From: Streptomyces sp. RFCAC02
GTDB lineage: Bacteria > Actinomycetota > Actinomycetes > Streptomycetales > Streptomycetaceae
Length of the DNA: 64,000 bases
Reading direction: 5' to 3'
NCBI RefSeq assembly: GCF_004193175.1
Contig: NZ_SAUH01000001.1
Span: 3,426,001-3,490,000, forward strand
Shown here: positions 1-9,387 of the stretch, one piece after another
Layout of the letters: each line of letters starts with the position of its first letter
Position numbering within the stretch: the stretch's first letter is position 1
The notes under the pieces: generated by a model
Databases searched by the model: none
Seen by the model: only the letters and a program-made list of their open reading frames with translations
Told to the model about the DNA's origin: nothing
Position numbers and translations under genes: made by a program

Positions 1-945
1 AAGTGGCAGCTCACGGTCGCCAGCGGCCTGCTGGCGTCGGCGGCGAGCACCCTCGTGGGCGGCGGCTGGCAGGTGTTCCTGCTGGCGGCGCTCGGCGCGA
101 TGCTGGGCGACCGGCTGGCCTGGCTGGCGGCGGGCCGCGGGCTGCCGGAGTTCTACCAGTTCGTGGCGGCGGCGATGGCGCCGGCGCTGGTGGGCGTCGC
201 CTGGTCGGCGAGCCACGCGTCCGGGGTGGGCGAGCGGCAGGCCGCGGCGATGATCACCGGCGGTCTGTTCGCCCTGATCCCGGGGCGCGCGCTCGTCGCC
301 GGCGTGCAGGACGGCCTCACCGGCTACTACCTGACGGCGTCCGCGCGCCTGCTGGAGGTCGTCTACCTCAGCGTCGGCATCGTCTGCGGGGTGCTTGCGG
401 TGCTGTACTTCGGCGAGGTGTCCGGCGTCAGCCTCGACCCGGACGTGCTGGACCGCGCCACACGCCCCGGCATCCAGCTCGCGGCGGCGCTGCTGCTGTC
501 GATCACGTTCTGCGTGCTGCTGCAGCAGGCCAGGAGCACCGTCATCCCCGCCACGCTCAACGGCGGCGTCGCCTGGCTGGTCTACGGGGCGATGCACGAC
601 GTGGCGGCACTGTCCCCGTTCGCGGCGACGGCGGTCGCGGCGGGCATGGTCGGCCTCTTCGGGCAGCTCATGTCCCGCTACCGGTACACGTCCTCGCTGC
701 CGTACGTCACGGCCGCGATCGGCCCGCTGCTGCCGGGCAGCGCCGTCTACCTCGGCCTGCTCGGCTTCGCCCAGGGGAACGTGGCCACCGGCGGGCAGAA
801 CCTCCTGACCGCGGCGACCCTCGCCCTCGCCATCGCGATCGGCGTGAACCTCGGCGGCGAGATGGCCCGCCTGTTCATCCCGACGCCGGGCGCCGCGGCG
901 CCCACGGGGGGCCGCCGCGGCGCCAAGCGCACCAGGGGCTTCTGA
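1..945 (+). CDS. Threonine/serine exporter family protein, C-terminal part (5' end outside window)
   Basis: The reading frame is open from base 1 to the stop at 943-945, so the N-terminus lies upstream of the window. The visible 314 residues are almost entirely hydrophobic helices (about nine or ten possible membrane spans), with the Gly-rich pattern and the internal segment ITGGLFALIPGRALVAG typical of ThrE/YjjP-type exporters (ThrE_2 domain). Members of this family export threonine and serine across the inner membrane by proton-driven antiport. The C-terminal tail is basic (RRGAKRTRGF) and probably cytosolic. The substrate is inferred from the family only. Confidence 0.8.
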   Translation, partial: KWQLTVASGLLASAASTLVGGGWQVFLLAALGAMLGDRLAWLAAGRGLPEFYQFVAAAMAPALVGVAWSASHASGVGERQAAAMITGGLFALIPGRALVAGVQDGLTGYYLTASARLLEVVYLSVGIVCGVLAVLYFGEVSGVSLDPDVLDRATRPGIQLAAALLLSITFCVLLQQARSTVIPATLNGGVAWLVYGAMHDVAALSPFAATAVAAGMVGLFGQLMSRYRYTSSLPYVTAAIGPLLPGSAVYLGLLGFAQGNVATGGQNLLTAATLALAIAIGVNLGGEMARLFIPTPGAAAPTGGRRGAKRTRGF

Positions 946-960
946 ACCGTCCGCCGGACC

Positions 961-1275
961 TCAGTGGGCCAGCTTCAGGCCGACCACGCAGCCGATGATG
1001 CCGGCCAGCAGCGCGATCTTGAGGCCGCTCACCGGCTCCCCGCCGGACGCCATCGCGTACGCCGTCGTGCCGACCGCGCCGATGCCGACCCACACGGCGT
1101 AACCGGTGCCGACGGGCACACTCCGCAGGGCGTACGCCAGGCCGGCCATGCTCAGCAGCAGACCGGCCCCGAAGACGACGGTCGGCCAGGGCCGGCTGAA
1201 TCCGGCCGACTTGCCGAGGGCCGTCGCCCACACGGCCTCCAGCACACCGGAGACCACCAGAACGATCCATGCCAT
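961..1275 (-). CDS. gdx: Guanidinium exporter, SMR family (Gdx/SugE type)
   Basis: The 104-residue, four-helix protein has the size of small multidrug resistance transporters, which work as dual-topology dimers exchanging protons for cations. Glu13 (in VLEAVWATALGKS) is the conserved proton/substrate carboxylate, and the GKS that follows is typical of the SugE/Gdx branch rather than of EmrE/QacE. The assignment to guanidinium export is strengthened by a guanidine-III riboswitch directly upstream (1291-1334, same strand). The ATG at 1275 is preceded by GGAGGAG at about 10 nt, right beside the riboswitch 3' strand. The gene is convergent with the exporter gene ending at 945. Confidence 0.9.
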   Translation of the reverse strand: MAWIVLVVSGVLEAVWATALGKSAGFSRPWPTVVFGAGLLLSMAGLAYALRSVPVGTGYAVWVGIGAVGTTAYAMASGGEPVSGLKIALLAGIIGCVVGLKLAH

Positions 1276-1290
1276 CGCGGACTCACTCCT

Positions 1291-1334
1291 CCGCGCCGTC
1301 TTGTCATGACTGGGTACGGCGCGCCTCGTCCAGG
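1291..1334 (-). promoter_or_regulatory. Guanidine-III (ykkC-III) riboswitch
   Basis: Read on the minus strand, this segment begins CCUGGACGAGG, continues GCGCGCCGUACCC and AGUCAUGACAAGACGGC, and ends GCGCGG. That is nearly the known guanidine-III pseudoknot sequence from actinobacteria: the GGACGAGG start, CGCCGUACCC, the GUCA-GACAAGACGGC core and the closing GCGC are all present and in order. The 3' strand of the fold runs straight into the GGAGGAG ribosome binding site of the SMR gene. Guanidine binding is therefore expected to control access of ribosomes. This is pattern recognition by eye, but the match is close. Confidence 0.88.
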
Positions 1335-1383
1335 AGCGGGTGGGGCTCTGCCGGCCAGGGTCTCACAGCCGGCGCGGCACGGC

Positions 1384-1878
1384 TCAGTGGCCCTCGCCGG
1401 CCTCCGCGGCGCGCTTGATCGACTTCTCGATCTCCGCCTCGGCCTCGGCACGCCCGACCCAGTCGGCGCCCTGCACGTGCTTGTTCGGCTCCAGGTCCTT
1501 GTAGCGCTCGAAGAAGTGCTTGATCTCGCCGCGGACGAACTCGCTGACGTCGCCGACGTCCTGGAGGTGGTCGAAGCGCGGGTCGCCGGCCGGCACGCAC
1601 AGCAGCTTGTCGTCGCCGCCGGCCTCGTCCGTCATCCGGAACATGCCGACCGCGCGGCACTCGATCAGGCAGCCGGGGAACGTGGGGGCGTCCAGCAGCA
1701 CCAGCGCGTCCAGCGGGTCGCCGTCCTCGCCCAGCGTGCCTTCGACGAAGCCGTAGTCCGCGGGGTAGGCCATCGAGGTGAACAGGTGCCGGTCCAGCCG
1801 GACGCGTCCGGTGGCGTGGTCCACCTCGTACTTGTTCCGCGAACCCTTCGGGATCTCGATGGTGACGTCGAACTCCAC
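1384..1878 (-). CDS. ppa: Inorganic pyrophosphatase (family I)
   Basis: This 164-residue soluble enzyme hydrolyses pyrophosphate to two phosphates and pulls biosynthetic reactions forward. The family signature DxDPxD is present as [12 protein letters not shown], along with the opening [13 protein letters not shown] and the later PADYGFV, all metal or phosphate ligands of family I enzymes. Length is normal for bacterial single-domain hexameric pyrophosphatases. ATG at 1878 has AGGAGTGCCT just upstream. It is divergent from the carboxypeptidase gene, which starts about 90 bp away. Confidence 0.97.
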   Translation of the reverse strand: MEFDVTIEIPKGSRNKYEVDHATGRVRLDRHLFTSMAYPADYGFVEGTLGEDGDPLDALVLLDAPTFPGCLIECRAVGMFRMTDEAGGDDKLLCVPAGDPRFDHLQDVGDVSEFVRGEIKHFFERYKDLEPNKHVQGADWVGRAEAEAEIEKSIKRAAEAGEGH

Positions 1879-1968
1879 GGAGGCACTCCTTAACCGATCA
1901 ATGCGCGCGTGTGGTGGTTAAGTGTCTCTCACGCAGGTGTCCGCTCGCGAAAGGGGCTGGTCCGTACC

Positions 1969-3390
1969 GTGCGAAGAGCTGCGCAAGTGCTGGAGGCCCT
2001 GCGCCGGCACCGCTCCACCTGGCGCCTCGTCGTCGGCGCGGCCGCCGTGGGGCTCGTGGCCGCCGCCGTCGCGGTCGCGCTCACCGGCCCGTGGGACGCC
2101 GGCCGCCGCGCGGCGGAGCGCGAGCAGGCCGCCGCCGCGGACGCCCAGCGGGAACGTTCCGCCGCCGTCGCGGGCGGCACGGGCGGCGTCGCGGTCCTCG
2201 ATCCCGTGGACGGCACGGGTCCCCGGTACACGGCCGACGGCCTGGCCCGCGCCCTCGACCCGGCGCTGGAGGACGGAGCGCTCGGCGAGGGCGCGGCGGC
2301 CGCCGTCGTGGACCTCGCGACCGGCGAGGCGCTGTGGACCGACCACGCCGGCACCGGCCGCGCGCCCGCGTCCACCGTCAAGATCGTCACCGCCGTCACG
2401 GCGCTCGACGCCCTCGGCCCCGACCACCGGCTCACCACCACCGTCCGCTGGGACGCCGAGCACGAGCGCGTCGTCCTCGTCGGCGGCGGCGACCCCACCC
2501 TCACCGAGGACGCCCTCCGCGACCTCGCCGAGCGCACCGCCGGCGCGCTCGCCGACCGGGACGCGGGGACCGTCGGCGTGGCCTACGACGTGTCGCTCTA
2601 CCGCAACGGCGGGGAGCGTCACCCGATCGGCGTCAACGACAACATCGCGTACATCACCCCGCTCCAGATCAACGAGGGCCGTCTCGACGGCAGCACGCAC
2701 GGCCCCACCCCCCGCTCGGACGAGCCCGCCGCCGATGCGGCCCGCGCCTTCGCCGACGCCCTGGCGGACGCCGGTGCCGACGTGGCGGGCGACCCGCGGG
2801 AACACACCGCGCCCGACGACGCCGAGCAGCTCGCCGCCGCCCGCTCCGCGCCGCTGTCGGCCCTGGTCGAGCGCATGCTCACCAACAGCGACAACGACCT
2901 CGCCGAGGCCCTGGCCCGCCACACGGCGCTGGCCGCCGGCGAGGCGGCCGACGCCGCCGGCCTCGGCCGCGCCATGACCGCCGGGCTCGACGCCCTCGGC
3001 ATCCCGCACGACGGCGTCAGGTTCGCCGACGCGAGCGGCCTCGACCGCGACGGACGGCTCACCGCCGACGTCCTCACCCGGACGCTGGTCGCCGCCGCGG
3101 ACCCGGACCACCCCGAACTGCGCAGTGCCCTCACCGGCCTGCCCGTCGCCGGCTTCAGCGGCACCCTCACCGACCGCTACGCGGACCCGGGCGACGCGGC
3201 GGGCGCCGGCGTCGTCCGCGCCAAGACGGGCACCCTCACCGGCGTCAACACCCTCGCCGGCACCGCGGCCACCCCGGACGGGCACGTCCTCGCGTTCGCC
3301 TTCCTCGCCTCGGGCACGACCGACGCCGACGCCGCCGAGGCCGCCCTCGACCGGGCGGCGAGCGCGCTCGCCGGCTGCGGCTGCGGCTGA
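1969..3390 (+). CDS. dacB: D-alanyl-D-alanine carboxypeptidase/endopeptidase, PBP4 (S13) family
   Basis: A penicillin-binding peptidase that trims peptidoglycan stem peptides outside the membrane. Counting from the GTG at 1969, the three active-site motifs are SxxK at 135-138 (ASTVKI), SDN at 307-309 and KTG at 419-421. A hydrophobic helix near residues 20-40 acts as a signal or membrane anchor. I prefer GTG 1969 because AAAGGGG lies about 12 nt upstream; the frame is open back to 1909, so a longer N-terminus is possible. The gene is divergent from ppa, and the metalloprotease gene follows 56 bp later. Length (473 aa) fits the S13 family. Confidence 0.92.
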   Translation: MRRAAQVLEALRRHRSTWRLVVGAAAVGLVAAAVAVALTGPWDAGRRAAEREQAAAADAQRERSAAVAGGTGGVAVLDPVDGTGPRYTADGLARALDPALEDGALGEGAAAAVVDLATGEALWTDHAGTGRAPASTVKIVTAVTALDALGPDHRLTTTVRWDAEHERVVLVGGGDPTLTEDALRDLAERTAGALADRDAGTVGVAYDVSLYRNGGERHPIGVNDNIAYITPLQINEGRLDGSTHGPTPRSDEPAADAARAFADALADAGADVAGDPREHTAPDDAEQLAAARSAPLSALVERMLTNSDNDLAEALARHTALAAGEAADAAGLGRAMTAGLDALGIPHDGVRFADASGLDRDGRLTADVLTRTLVAAADPDHPELRSALTGLPVAGFSGTLTDRYADPGDAAGAGVVRAKTGTLTGVNTLAGTAATPDGHVLAFAFLASGTTDADAAEAALDRAASALAGCGCG

Positions 3391-3433
3391 CCCGGGCCGC
3401 TCCGCCCGGTATCCGCTTCCGGCTCCCGCGCCG

Positions 3434-3439
3434 TACGGT
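3434..3439 (+). promoter_or_regulatory. -10 element TACGGT, predicted leaderless start
   Basis: TACGGT fits TANNNT and ends 7 nt before the ATG at 3447, so transcription would begin at or next to the start codon. No Shine-Dalgarno sequence is visible before this ATG, which agrees with a leaderless mRNA. Confidence 0.5.
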
Positions 3440-3446
3440 GGACGGC

Positions 3447-4571
3447 ATGACGAGTCACGGCGAGACGGACCTGGTCGACTGGAACCTCGCGGTCGCCACG
3501 GCGACCCGCGTCGCCCGGCCGGGCCCCGAGGTCAGCCGCGCGGAGGCCCGCGCCGTGGTCGCCGAGCTGCGGCGGCACGCCACCGCGGCCGAGGGGCACG
3601 TGCGGGGCTTCACCCGCCTCGACCCCGGCACGGACGACACGCCCGTGCTGGTCGTGGACCGGCCAGGCTGGGCCCGGGCCAACGTCGCCGGCTTCCGCGA
3701 GGTCCTGCGCCCGCTGATGGCCCGGATGCGCGAGCGCCGCGCGGCCTCGGGCGGCGCGGCCGCCCTCGCGGCCGTCGGCGGCAAGGTGACCGGTGTCGAG
3801 GTGGGGCTGCTGCTCGCGTTCCTCTCCTCCCGTGTGCTCGGGCAGTACGAGACGTTCGCCCCGCCGGACGGCCGGCTCCCCGGCGGCGACGCGGCGGGCC
3901 GGCCGGGACGGCTCCTCCTGGTCGCCCCGAACATCGTCTCCGTCGAGCGCGAACTCGACGTCCACCCGCACGACTTCCGCCTCTGGGTCTGCCTCCACGA
4001 GGAGACGCACCGCACCCAGTTCACGGCCGTGCCGTGGCTGCGCGACCACCTGGAGAGCGAGATCCAGTCCTTCGTCACCGAGGCGGACGTCGATCCGGCG
4101 ACCCTCGTGGAGCGGGTGCGGCAGGCCGCGCAGGCGATGGCGGGGCGCGGCGACGGCGACGAGGACGGCGGCCGGGGGAACGGCGTCGTCGACCTCGTCG
4201 GGAGCCCGCGCCAGCGCGAGATCCTGAGCCGTGTCACCGCCGTCATGTCGCTGCTCGAGGGCCACGCGGACTACGTGATGGACGGTGTCGGCCCCGCGGT
4301 CGTGCCGTCGGTCGCGGAGATCAGGGAGAAGTTCACCCGCCGCCGGCAGACCGGCGCGGGCCGCGCCGACCGGGTGCTGCGCCGGCTCCTCGGCATGGAC
4401 GCCAAGCTGCGTCAGTACCGGGACGGCGAACGTTTCGTCCGCACCGCCGTCGAGCGGGTCGGGATGGACGGCTTCAACCGCGTCTGGACCTCGCCGAACA
4501 CCCTGCCGACCGCCGAGGAGATCTCCCGCCCGGAGCGCTGGGTGGCCCGGGTGCACCCCACCGCGGGGTGA
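3447..4571 (+). CDS. Zinc-dependent metalloprotease (DUF2342 / F420-associated family)
   Basis: The 374-residue protein carries an HExxH zinc-protease motif (HEETH, residues 184-188) in a helix following a hydrophobic strand, and a distal segment SLLEGHADYVMD that could supply the third metal ligand. This layout matches the actinobacterial family named zinc-dependent metalloprotease, or coenzyme F420 biosynthesis-associated protein, found next to tilS and dacB. The physiological substrate is unknown. The F420 link comes from phylogenetic co-occurrence, not biochemistry. No signal peptide is evident, so the protein is probably cytosolic. Confidence 0.88.
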   Translation: MTSHGETDLVDWNLAVATATRVARPGPEVSRAEARAVVAELRRHATAAEGHVRGFTRLDPGTDDTPVLVVDRPGWARANVAGFREVLRPLMARMRERRAASGGAAALAAVGGKVTGVEVGLLLAFLSSRVLGQYETFAPPDGRLPGGDAAGRPGRLLLVAPNIVSVERELDVHPHDFRLWVCLHEETHRTQFTAVPWLRDHLESEIQSFVTEADVDPATLVERVRQAAQAMAGRGDGDEDGGRGNGVVDLVGSPRQREILSRVTAVMSLLEGHADYVMDGVGPAVVPSVAEIREKFTRRRQTGAGRADRVLRRLLGMDAKLRQYRDGERFVRTAVERVGMDGFNRVWTSPNTLPTAEEISRPERWVARVHPTAG

Positions 4572-4589
4572 CCCCGACCGGGCGGCGCG

Positions 4590-4606
4590 GGGGGCGAAAC
4601 GCCCCC
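4590..4606 (+). terminator. Possible hairpin terminator after the metalloprotease gene
   Basis: GGGGGCG and CGCCCCC form a 7-bp stem with an AAA loop, 18 nt after the stop codon. It is followed by AAAA rather than T residues, so it would be stronger for minus-strand transcripts. Weak evidence. Confidence 0.35.
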
Positions 4607-4672
4607 AAAATCACTCGTACGAGGGACCTTCACCGCATGCTTGGCGTGCGATGCTCGGGTAACAGACCTTCT

Positions 4673-4702
4673 CTGTCACCATTTACGCACCCTGCGTGAC
4701 AG
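4673..4702. promoter_or_regulatory. Inverted repeat upstream of tilS
   Basis: CTGTCAC and GTGACAG are perfect 7-nt arms separated by 16 nt, with a small nested ACGCA/TGCGT hairpin between them. The element ends 29 nt before the chosen tilS start. It could be an operator or an RNA structure in the tilS leader. No specific regulator can be named. Confidence 0.3.
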
Positions 4703-4731
4703 CGCTTCCTGCAGAAAGAAGTGATTCGGAT

Positions 4732-5808
4732 ATGGGTCCCCACCCCGCGGTCGCCGCAATACGCCTGGCGGTCCGCCGCGTTCTGCACGATGTCCTCGCC
4801 GCCGTCGACGGCGACATCCCCCGTGCGCCCGCCGCAGTCGGCGTCCCCCGGTCCCCGGCCGCCGCCCCGCCCCCCCTCGTCCTCGTCGCCTGCTCCGGCG
4901 GCGCCGACTCCATGGCCCTCGCCTCCGCTCTCGCCTTCGAGGCCCCCCGCATCGGCGTCCGCGCGGGCGCCGTCACCGTCGACCACGGACTGCAGGACGG
5001 CTCGACCGAGCGGGCACGCGAGGTCGCCGAGCGGCTGGCCGATCTCGGACTCTCCCCGGTCGAGACCACCGCCGTCGCCGTCGGCCGGGACGGCGGCCCC
5101 GAGGCGGCGGCCCGCTCCGCCCGGTACGGCGCACTCGACGCCGCCGCTGAACGCCACGGCGCCGCCGCCGTCCTCCTCGGCCACACCCGCGACGACCAGG
5201 CCGAGACGGTGCTCCTCGGCCTCGCCCGCGGTTCCGGCACCCGCTCGCTCGCCGGCATGGCGGCCGTCTCCGGCGGCCTGTCGGGCGCCGCGTCCGCCAT
5301 CGGCCGCTACCGCAGGCCGTTCCTCGCCATCGACCGCCAGACGACCCGCAAGGCGTGCCTCGTCCAGGCCATCCCCGTCTGGGACGACCCCCACAACTCC
5401 GATCCCTCCTTCACCCGCTCCCGCGTCCGCCACGAGGCGCTCCCGGTGCTGGAGAAGGCGCTCGGCCGGGGCGTCGTCGAGGCCCTCGCCCGCACCGCCC
5501 AGCTCTCCCGCGACGACGCCGACGCGCTCGACACCTGGGCGCGCGAGGCCGAGCGTTCCGTGACCCGGCCCGACGGCACGCTGGACGTCGCCGCGCTCCA
5601 CGCCCTGCCCCCCGCCGTCCGCCGCCGTGTGCTGCGCAGCGCCGCCATCGCCGCGGGCGCGCCGGCCGGGTCGCTGTTCGCCCGGCACATCGAGGAGACG
5701 GACCGCCTGATCACCGCCTGGCACGGCCAGCGCCCGCTGAACCTGCCCGGCCGCGTCGAGGCCAGCAGGCAGGGTGGCAGACTGGTGCTGCAACAGGCCG
5801 ACCGCTGA
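4732..5808 (+). CDS. tilS: tRNA(Ile)-lysidine synthase
   Basis: TilS attaches lysine to C34 of the CAU-anticodon isoleucine tRNA, using ATP, so that it reads AUA. The PP-loop SGGADS sits at about residues 55-60, followed by the family segments VDHGLQ and [17 protein letters not shown] and the [13 protein letters not shown] region. The 358-residue length matches the short actinobacterial form. ATG 4732 is chosen because AAAGAAG lies about 10 nt upstream; GTG 4696 in the same frame would add 12 residues. The next gene, hpt, starts about 60 bp later, as in many bacteria. Confidence 0.95.
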   Translation: MGPHPAVAAIRLAVRRVLHDVLAAVDGDIPRAPAAVGVPRSPAAAPPPLVLVACSGGADSMALASALAFEAPRIGVRAGAVTVDHGLQDGSTERAREVAERLADLGLSPVETTAVAVGRDGGPEAAARSARYGALDAAAERHGAAAVLLGHTRDDQAETVLLGLARGSGTRSLAGMAAVSGGLSGAASAIGRYRRPFLAIDRQTTRKACLVQAIPVWDDPHNSDPSFTRSRVRHEALPVLEKALGRGVVEALARTAQLSRDDADALDTWAREAERSVTRPDGTLDVAALHALPPAVRRRVLRSAAIAAGAPAGSLFARHIEETDRLITAWHGQRPLNLPGRVEASRQGGRLVLQQADR

Positions 5809-5869
5809 GCCACGGCCGAGGAGGCCGGGCGGCGGACCGCCACCACGCCAGCAGGAAGCAGTCGAACGG

Positions 5870-6424
5870 GTGCACGAGACGGACCTGGGGGCCGACCTGG
5901 AGTCGGTGCTCATCACCAAGGAAGAGATCGATGCCAGGCTCCGTGAGCTGGCCGGTGCCATCGACGCCGAGTACGCGGGCAAGGACCTCCTCCTCGTGGG
6001 GGTACTCAAGGGCGCGGTCATGGTCATGGCCGACCTGGCACGCGCCCTGTCATCCCCGGTCACGATGGACTGGATGGCGGTGTCGTCGTACGGCGCCGGC
6101 ACCCAGTCCTCCGGCGTGGTGCGCATCCTGAAGGACCTCGACACCGACATCAAGGGGCGGCATGTCCTGATCGTCGAGGACATCATCGACTCCGGGCTCA
6201 CGCTGTCCTGGCTGCTGTCGAACCTGGGCTCCCGCGAGCCGGCGTCGCTGCGGATCTGCACCCTGCTGCGCAAGCCGGACGCCGCGAAGGTCGACCTCGA
6301 CGTGGAATGGGTCGGTTTCGACATCCCGAACGAGTTCGTCGTCGGCTACGGTCTCGACTACGCGGAGAAGTACCGCAATCTGCCCTTTGTCGGTACGCTC
6401 GCGCAGCACGTCTACAGCGGATAG
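5870..6424 (+). CDS. hpt: Hypoxanthine phosphoribosyltransferase
   Basis: The enzyme salvages hypoxanthine (and usually guanine) with PRPP to form IMP/GMP in the cytosol. The PRPP-binding signature is clear as [14 protein letters not shown], and [16 protein letters not shown] is the family's N-terminal PPi loop. Start GTG 5870 has AGGAAG 11 nt upstream and gives 184 residues, the normal length. The frame is open further upstream, but that part is low-complexity Pro/Arg. The tilS-hpt-ftsH order is widely conserved, and co-transcription with tilS is likely. Confidence 0.95.
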   Translation: MHETDLGADLESVLITKEEIDARLRELAGAIDAEYAGKDLLLVGVLKGAVMVMADLARALSSPVTMDWMAVSSYGAGTQSSGVVRILKDLDTDIKGRHVLIVEDIIDSGLTLSWLLSNLGSREPASLRICTLLRKPDAAKVDLDVEWVGFDIPNEFVVGYGLDYAEKYRNLPFVGTLAQHVYSG

Positions 6425-6552
6425 CCGGGAACCGGGACCCATCCCCTACCGTTGGAGATGACAAGGACACCGCCCGCACAGCAGATCCCGACCGGGGGCT
6501 GTGCCTAGATGTGGCAGGAGGGACGGGGCCTCGCAGCCCCGTATGGATAGAC

Positions 6553-8550
6553 GTGAAGCGCTATTTCCGCGGGCCAGTGATGTGGATCGTGCTGGCCGTC
6601 CTCGCCGTGATTCTGCTGATGCAGGTGTTCAGCTCGTCCGAGGGCTACAAGAAGGTGGACACCGCCAAGGTGGTCGCGGCGATCAGCCAGAACCACGTGC
6701 GGTCCGCCGAGCTGACCACGGGCGACGAGCAGACCATCCGGGTCGAGCTCGCCGACGGGCAGGAGATCGAGGGCAGCAGCAGGGTCCAGGCCAACTACAT
6801 CGACGGCCAGGGCGAGGAGCTGGCCAAGTCGCTGCAGTCGAAGTTCCAGGACGGGCAGATCGAGGACGGGTACACCGTCTCGCCGAAGTCGCAGAACCCG
6901 CTCGTCGGCATGCTGCTGTCGATCCTGCCGATCCTGCTCATCGTCATCATCTTCCTGTTCCTGATGAACCAGATGCAGGGCGGCGGCTCCCGTGTGATGA
7001 ACTTCGGCAAGTCCAAGGCCAAGCTGATCACCAAGGACACCCCGAAGACGACGTTCGCCGACGTCGCCGGCTCGGACGAGGCGGTGGAGGAGCTCCAGGA
7101 GATCAAGGAGTTCCTGCAGGAGCCCGCGAAGTTCCAGGCGGTCGGCGCGAAGATCCCGAAGGGCGTGCTGCTGTACGGCCCGCCCGGCACCGGCAAGACG
7201 CTGCTGGCCCGCGCGGTCGCCGGCGAGGCCGGGGTCCCCTTCTACTCGATCTCCGGCTCCGACTTCGTCGAGATGTTCGTCGGTGTCGGCGCCTCCCGCG
7301 TCCGTGACCTGTTCGAGCAGGCCAAGGCGAATGCCCCGGCCATCGTCTTCGTGGACGAGATCGACGCCGTGGGCCGGCACCGCGGCGCCGGCATGGGCGG
7401 CGGCCACGACGAGCGCGAGCAGACGCTGAACCAGCTCCTCGTCGAGATGGACGGCTTCGACGTGAAGGGCGGCGTCATCCTCATCGCCGCCACGAACCGG
7501 CCCGACATCCTCGACCCGGCGCTGCTGCGCCCCGGCCGCTTCGACCGGCAGATCGCCGTGGACCGTCCGGACATGCAGGGCCGCCTGGAGATCCTCAAGG
7601 TGCACCAGCGCGGCAAGCCCGTCGCGCCGGACGTGGACCTGACGGCCGTCGCCCGCCGTACCCCGGGCTTCACCGGCGCCGACCTCAACAACGTGCTGAA
7701 CGAGGCGGCCCTCCTCGCCGCCCGCGGCAACGCCAAGCTCATCGACAACAAGTTCCTCGACGAGGCGATCGACCGCGTCGTCGCGGGGCCGCAGAAGCGC
7801 ACCCGGATCATGAGCCAGAAGGAGAAGATGATCACCGCGTACCACGAGGGCGGACACGCCCTGGTCGCGGCGGCCTCTCCGAACAGCGACCCGGTCCACA
7901 AGGTGACGATCCTCTCGCGCGGCCGCGCCCTCGGCTACACGATGGTGCTGCCCGAGGAGGACAAGTACTCCACCACGCGGAACGAGATGCTCGACCGCCT
8001 GGCGTACATGATGGGCGGCCGCGCCGCCGAGGAACTGGTCTTCCACGACCCGACCACGGGTGCCGGCGACGACATCGAGAAGGCCACCTCCACGGCCCGC
8101 TCGATGGTCACCCAGTACGGCATGACGGAGCGGCTCGGCGCGATCAAGTTCGGCCAGGACAACTCCGAGCCGTTCCTCGGCAAGGAGATGGCCCACCAGC
8201 GCGACTACTCCGAGGAGGTCGCCGGCCTGGTGGACGAGGAGGTCAAGAAGCTCATCGAGGGCGCGCACAACGAGGCGTGGGAGATCCTGGTGGAGAACCG
8301 CGACGTCCTGGACAACCTCGTCCTCGCCCTCCTGGAGAAGGAGACCCTGAACAAGGAGGAGCTGGCGGAGATCTTCGCGCCGGTCGTCCGGCGCCCGCCG
8401 CGCCCGGCGTGGACGGGGTCCGCCCGCCGTACGCCGTCCACCCGGCCGCCGGTGACCTTCCCCACCAAGGAGATCAACCTGGCCAACGGCAGCCTCGACA
8501 AGGGCACGCCCCCGGCGCCGGCGGTGGAGGACCGCCGTCCCGAGGACTGA
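6553..8550 (+). CDS. ftsH: ATP-dependent zinc metalloprotease FtsH
   Basis: A membrane-anchored AAA+ protease that degrades misfolded membrane and short-lived regulatory proteins. From GTG 6553 (VKRYFRGP), there are two N-terminal membrane spans flanking an extracytoplasmic domain, Walker A GPPGTGKT at 209-216, Walker B VFVDEID, an SRH arginine segment, and the zinc motif HEGGH at 431-435. The 665-residue length is normal. The start is uncertain: an ATA-GAC-GTG stretch occupies the place where related genes may begin ATG-GAC-GTG, and an AGGAGGGA at 6516-6523 is too far from GTG 6553. GTG 6511 is an in-frame alternative. Confidence 0.96.
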   Translation: MKRYFRGPVMWIVLAVLAVILLMQVFSSSEGYKKVDTAKVVAAISQNHVRSAELTTGDEQTIRVELADGQEIEGSSRVQANYIDGQGEELAKSLQSKFQDGQIEDGYTVSPKSQNPLVGMLLSILPILLIVIIFLFLMNQMQGGGSRVMNFGKSKAKLITKDTPKTTFADVAGSDEAVEELQEIKEFLQEPAKFQAVGAKIPKGVLLYGPPGTGKTLLARAVAGEAGVPFYSISGSDFVEMFVGVGASRVRDLFEQAKANAPAIVFVDEIDAVGRHRGAGMGGGHDEREQTLNQLLVEMDGFDVKGGVILIAATNRPDILDPALLRPGRFDRQIAVDRPDMQGRLEILKVHQRGKPVAPDVDLTAVARRTPGFTGADLNNVLNEAALLAARGNAKLIDNKFLDEAIDRVVAGPQKRTRIMSQKEKMITAYHEGGHALVAAASPNSDPVHKVTILSRGRALGYTMVLPEEDKYSTTRNEMLDRLAYMMGGRAAEELVFHDPTTGAGDDIEKATSTARSMVTQYGMTERLGAIKFGQDNSEPFLGKEMAHQRDYSEEVAGLVDEEVKKLIEGAHNEAWEILVENRDVLDNLVLALLEKETLNKEELAEIFAPVVRRPPRPAWTGSARRTPSTRPPVTFPTKEINLANGSLDKGTPPAPAVEDRRPED

Positions 8551-8569
8551 CCCGTCCGGAATGCCTGCC

Positions 8570-8599
8570 GCGCCCCCCACGTTCTACCGTGGGGGGCGC
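8570..8599. terminator. Hairpin terminator between ftsH and folE
   Basis: GCGCCCCCCAC and GTGGGGGGCGC form a perfect 11-bp stem around an 8-nt loop, 20 nt after the ftsH stop. There is no T-run, as is common for terminators in very GC-rich genomes. It suggests folE has its own promoter. Confidence 0.65.
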
Positions 8600-8685
8600 G
8601 GCCGTATTCCGGTGCGGACCGTCCACAACCCGCGTACGGCGGGTCACCGCCCCCGTACGCCGCACGACAATGAGCGAGGAACGCG

Positions 8686-9327
8686 ATGACCGACCAGGTG
8701 ACCGACCAGGTGACCGGCCCGGTGCCCGCCGCGGAGGGGGAGTCCCTGGGCAGCGCCGTCGGCGAGTTCGACGAGAAGCGTGCCGAGAGCGCCGTCCGCG
8801 AGCTGCTGATCGCGGTCGGGGAGGACCCCGACCGCGAGGGGCTGCGCGACACCCCGGCGCGGGTGGCGCGCGCGTACCGGGAGATATTCGCCGGTCTGTG
8901 GCAGCGCCCCGAGGACGTGCTGACGACGACGTTCGACCTGGGCCACGACGAGATGGTGCTGGTCAAGGACATCGAGGTGATGTCGTCGTGCGAGCACCAC
9001 CTGGTGCCGTTCGTCGGTCAGGCGCACATCGGGTACATCCCGTCCACCAACGGCAAGATCACGGGTCTTTCGAAGCTGGCCCGCCTGGTGGACGTCTTCG
9101 CGCGCCGCCCGCAGGTGCAGGAGCGGCTTACGACGCAGATCGCCGACTCGCTGATGCGCATCCTGGAGCCGCGCGGCGTGATCGTCGTGGTCGAGTGCGA
9201 GCACATGTGCATGACGATGCGCGGGGTGCGCAAGCCCGGCGCGAAGACGACCACGTCCGCCGTGCGGGGGCAGCTTCGCGACCCGGCGACGCGGGCGGAG
9301 GCCATGAGCCTCATCCTCGCCCGCTGA
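8686..9327 (+). CDS. folE: GTP cyclohydrolase I (FolE type 1)
   Basis: The enzyme catalyses the first step of folate synthesis, converting GTP to 7,8-dihydroneopterin triphosphate. Zinc ligands are visible as Cys102 and His105 in [10 protein letters not shown] and Cys175 in [10 protein letters not shown], and [14 protein letters not shown] is the family core. The 213-residue length fits, with a slightly long, Thr/Val/Gln-rich N-terminus ([11 protein letters not shown], a short repeat). ATG 8686 is preceded by GAGCGAGGAACGCG. It is the first of four folate genes in this window, but the others are 5 kb away. Confidence 0.97.
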   Translation: MTDQVTDQVTGPVPAAEGESLGSAVGEFDEKRAESAVRELLIAVGEDPDREGLRDTPARVARAYREIFAGLWQRPEDVLTTTFDLGHDEMVLVKDIEVMSSCEHHLVPFVGQAHIGYIPSTNGKITGLSKLARLVDVFARRPQVQERLTTQIADSLMRILEPRGVIVVVECEHMCMTMRGVRKPGAKTTTSAVRGQLRDPATRAEAMSLILAR

Positions 9328-9387
9328 TCCGGGCCGCTGAACCCGCCTGCCGGGAAGGGGGCTCGCCCGAGGAGGAGGGGCGGCCGG

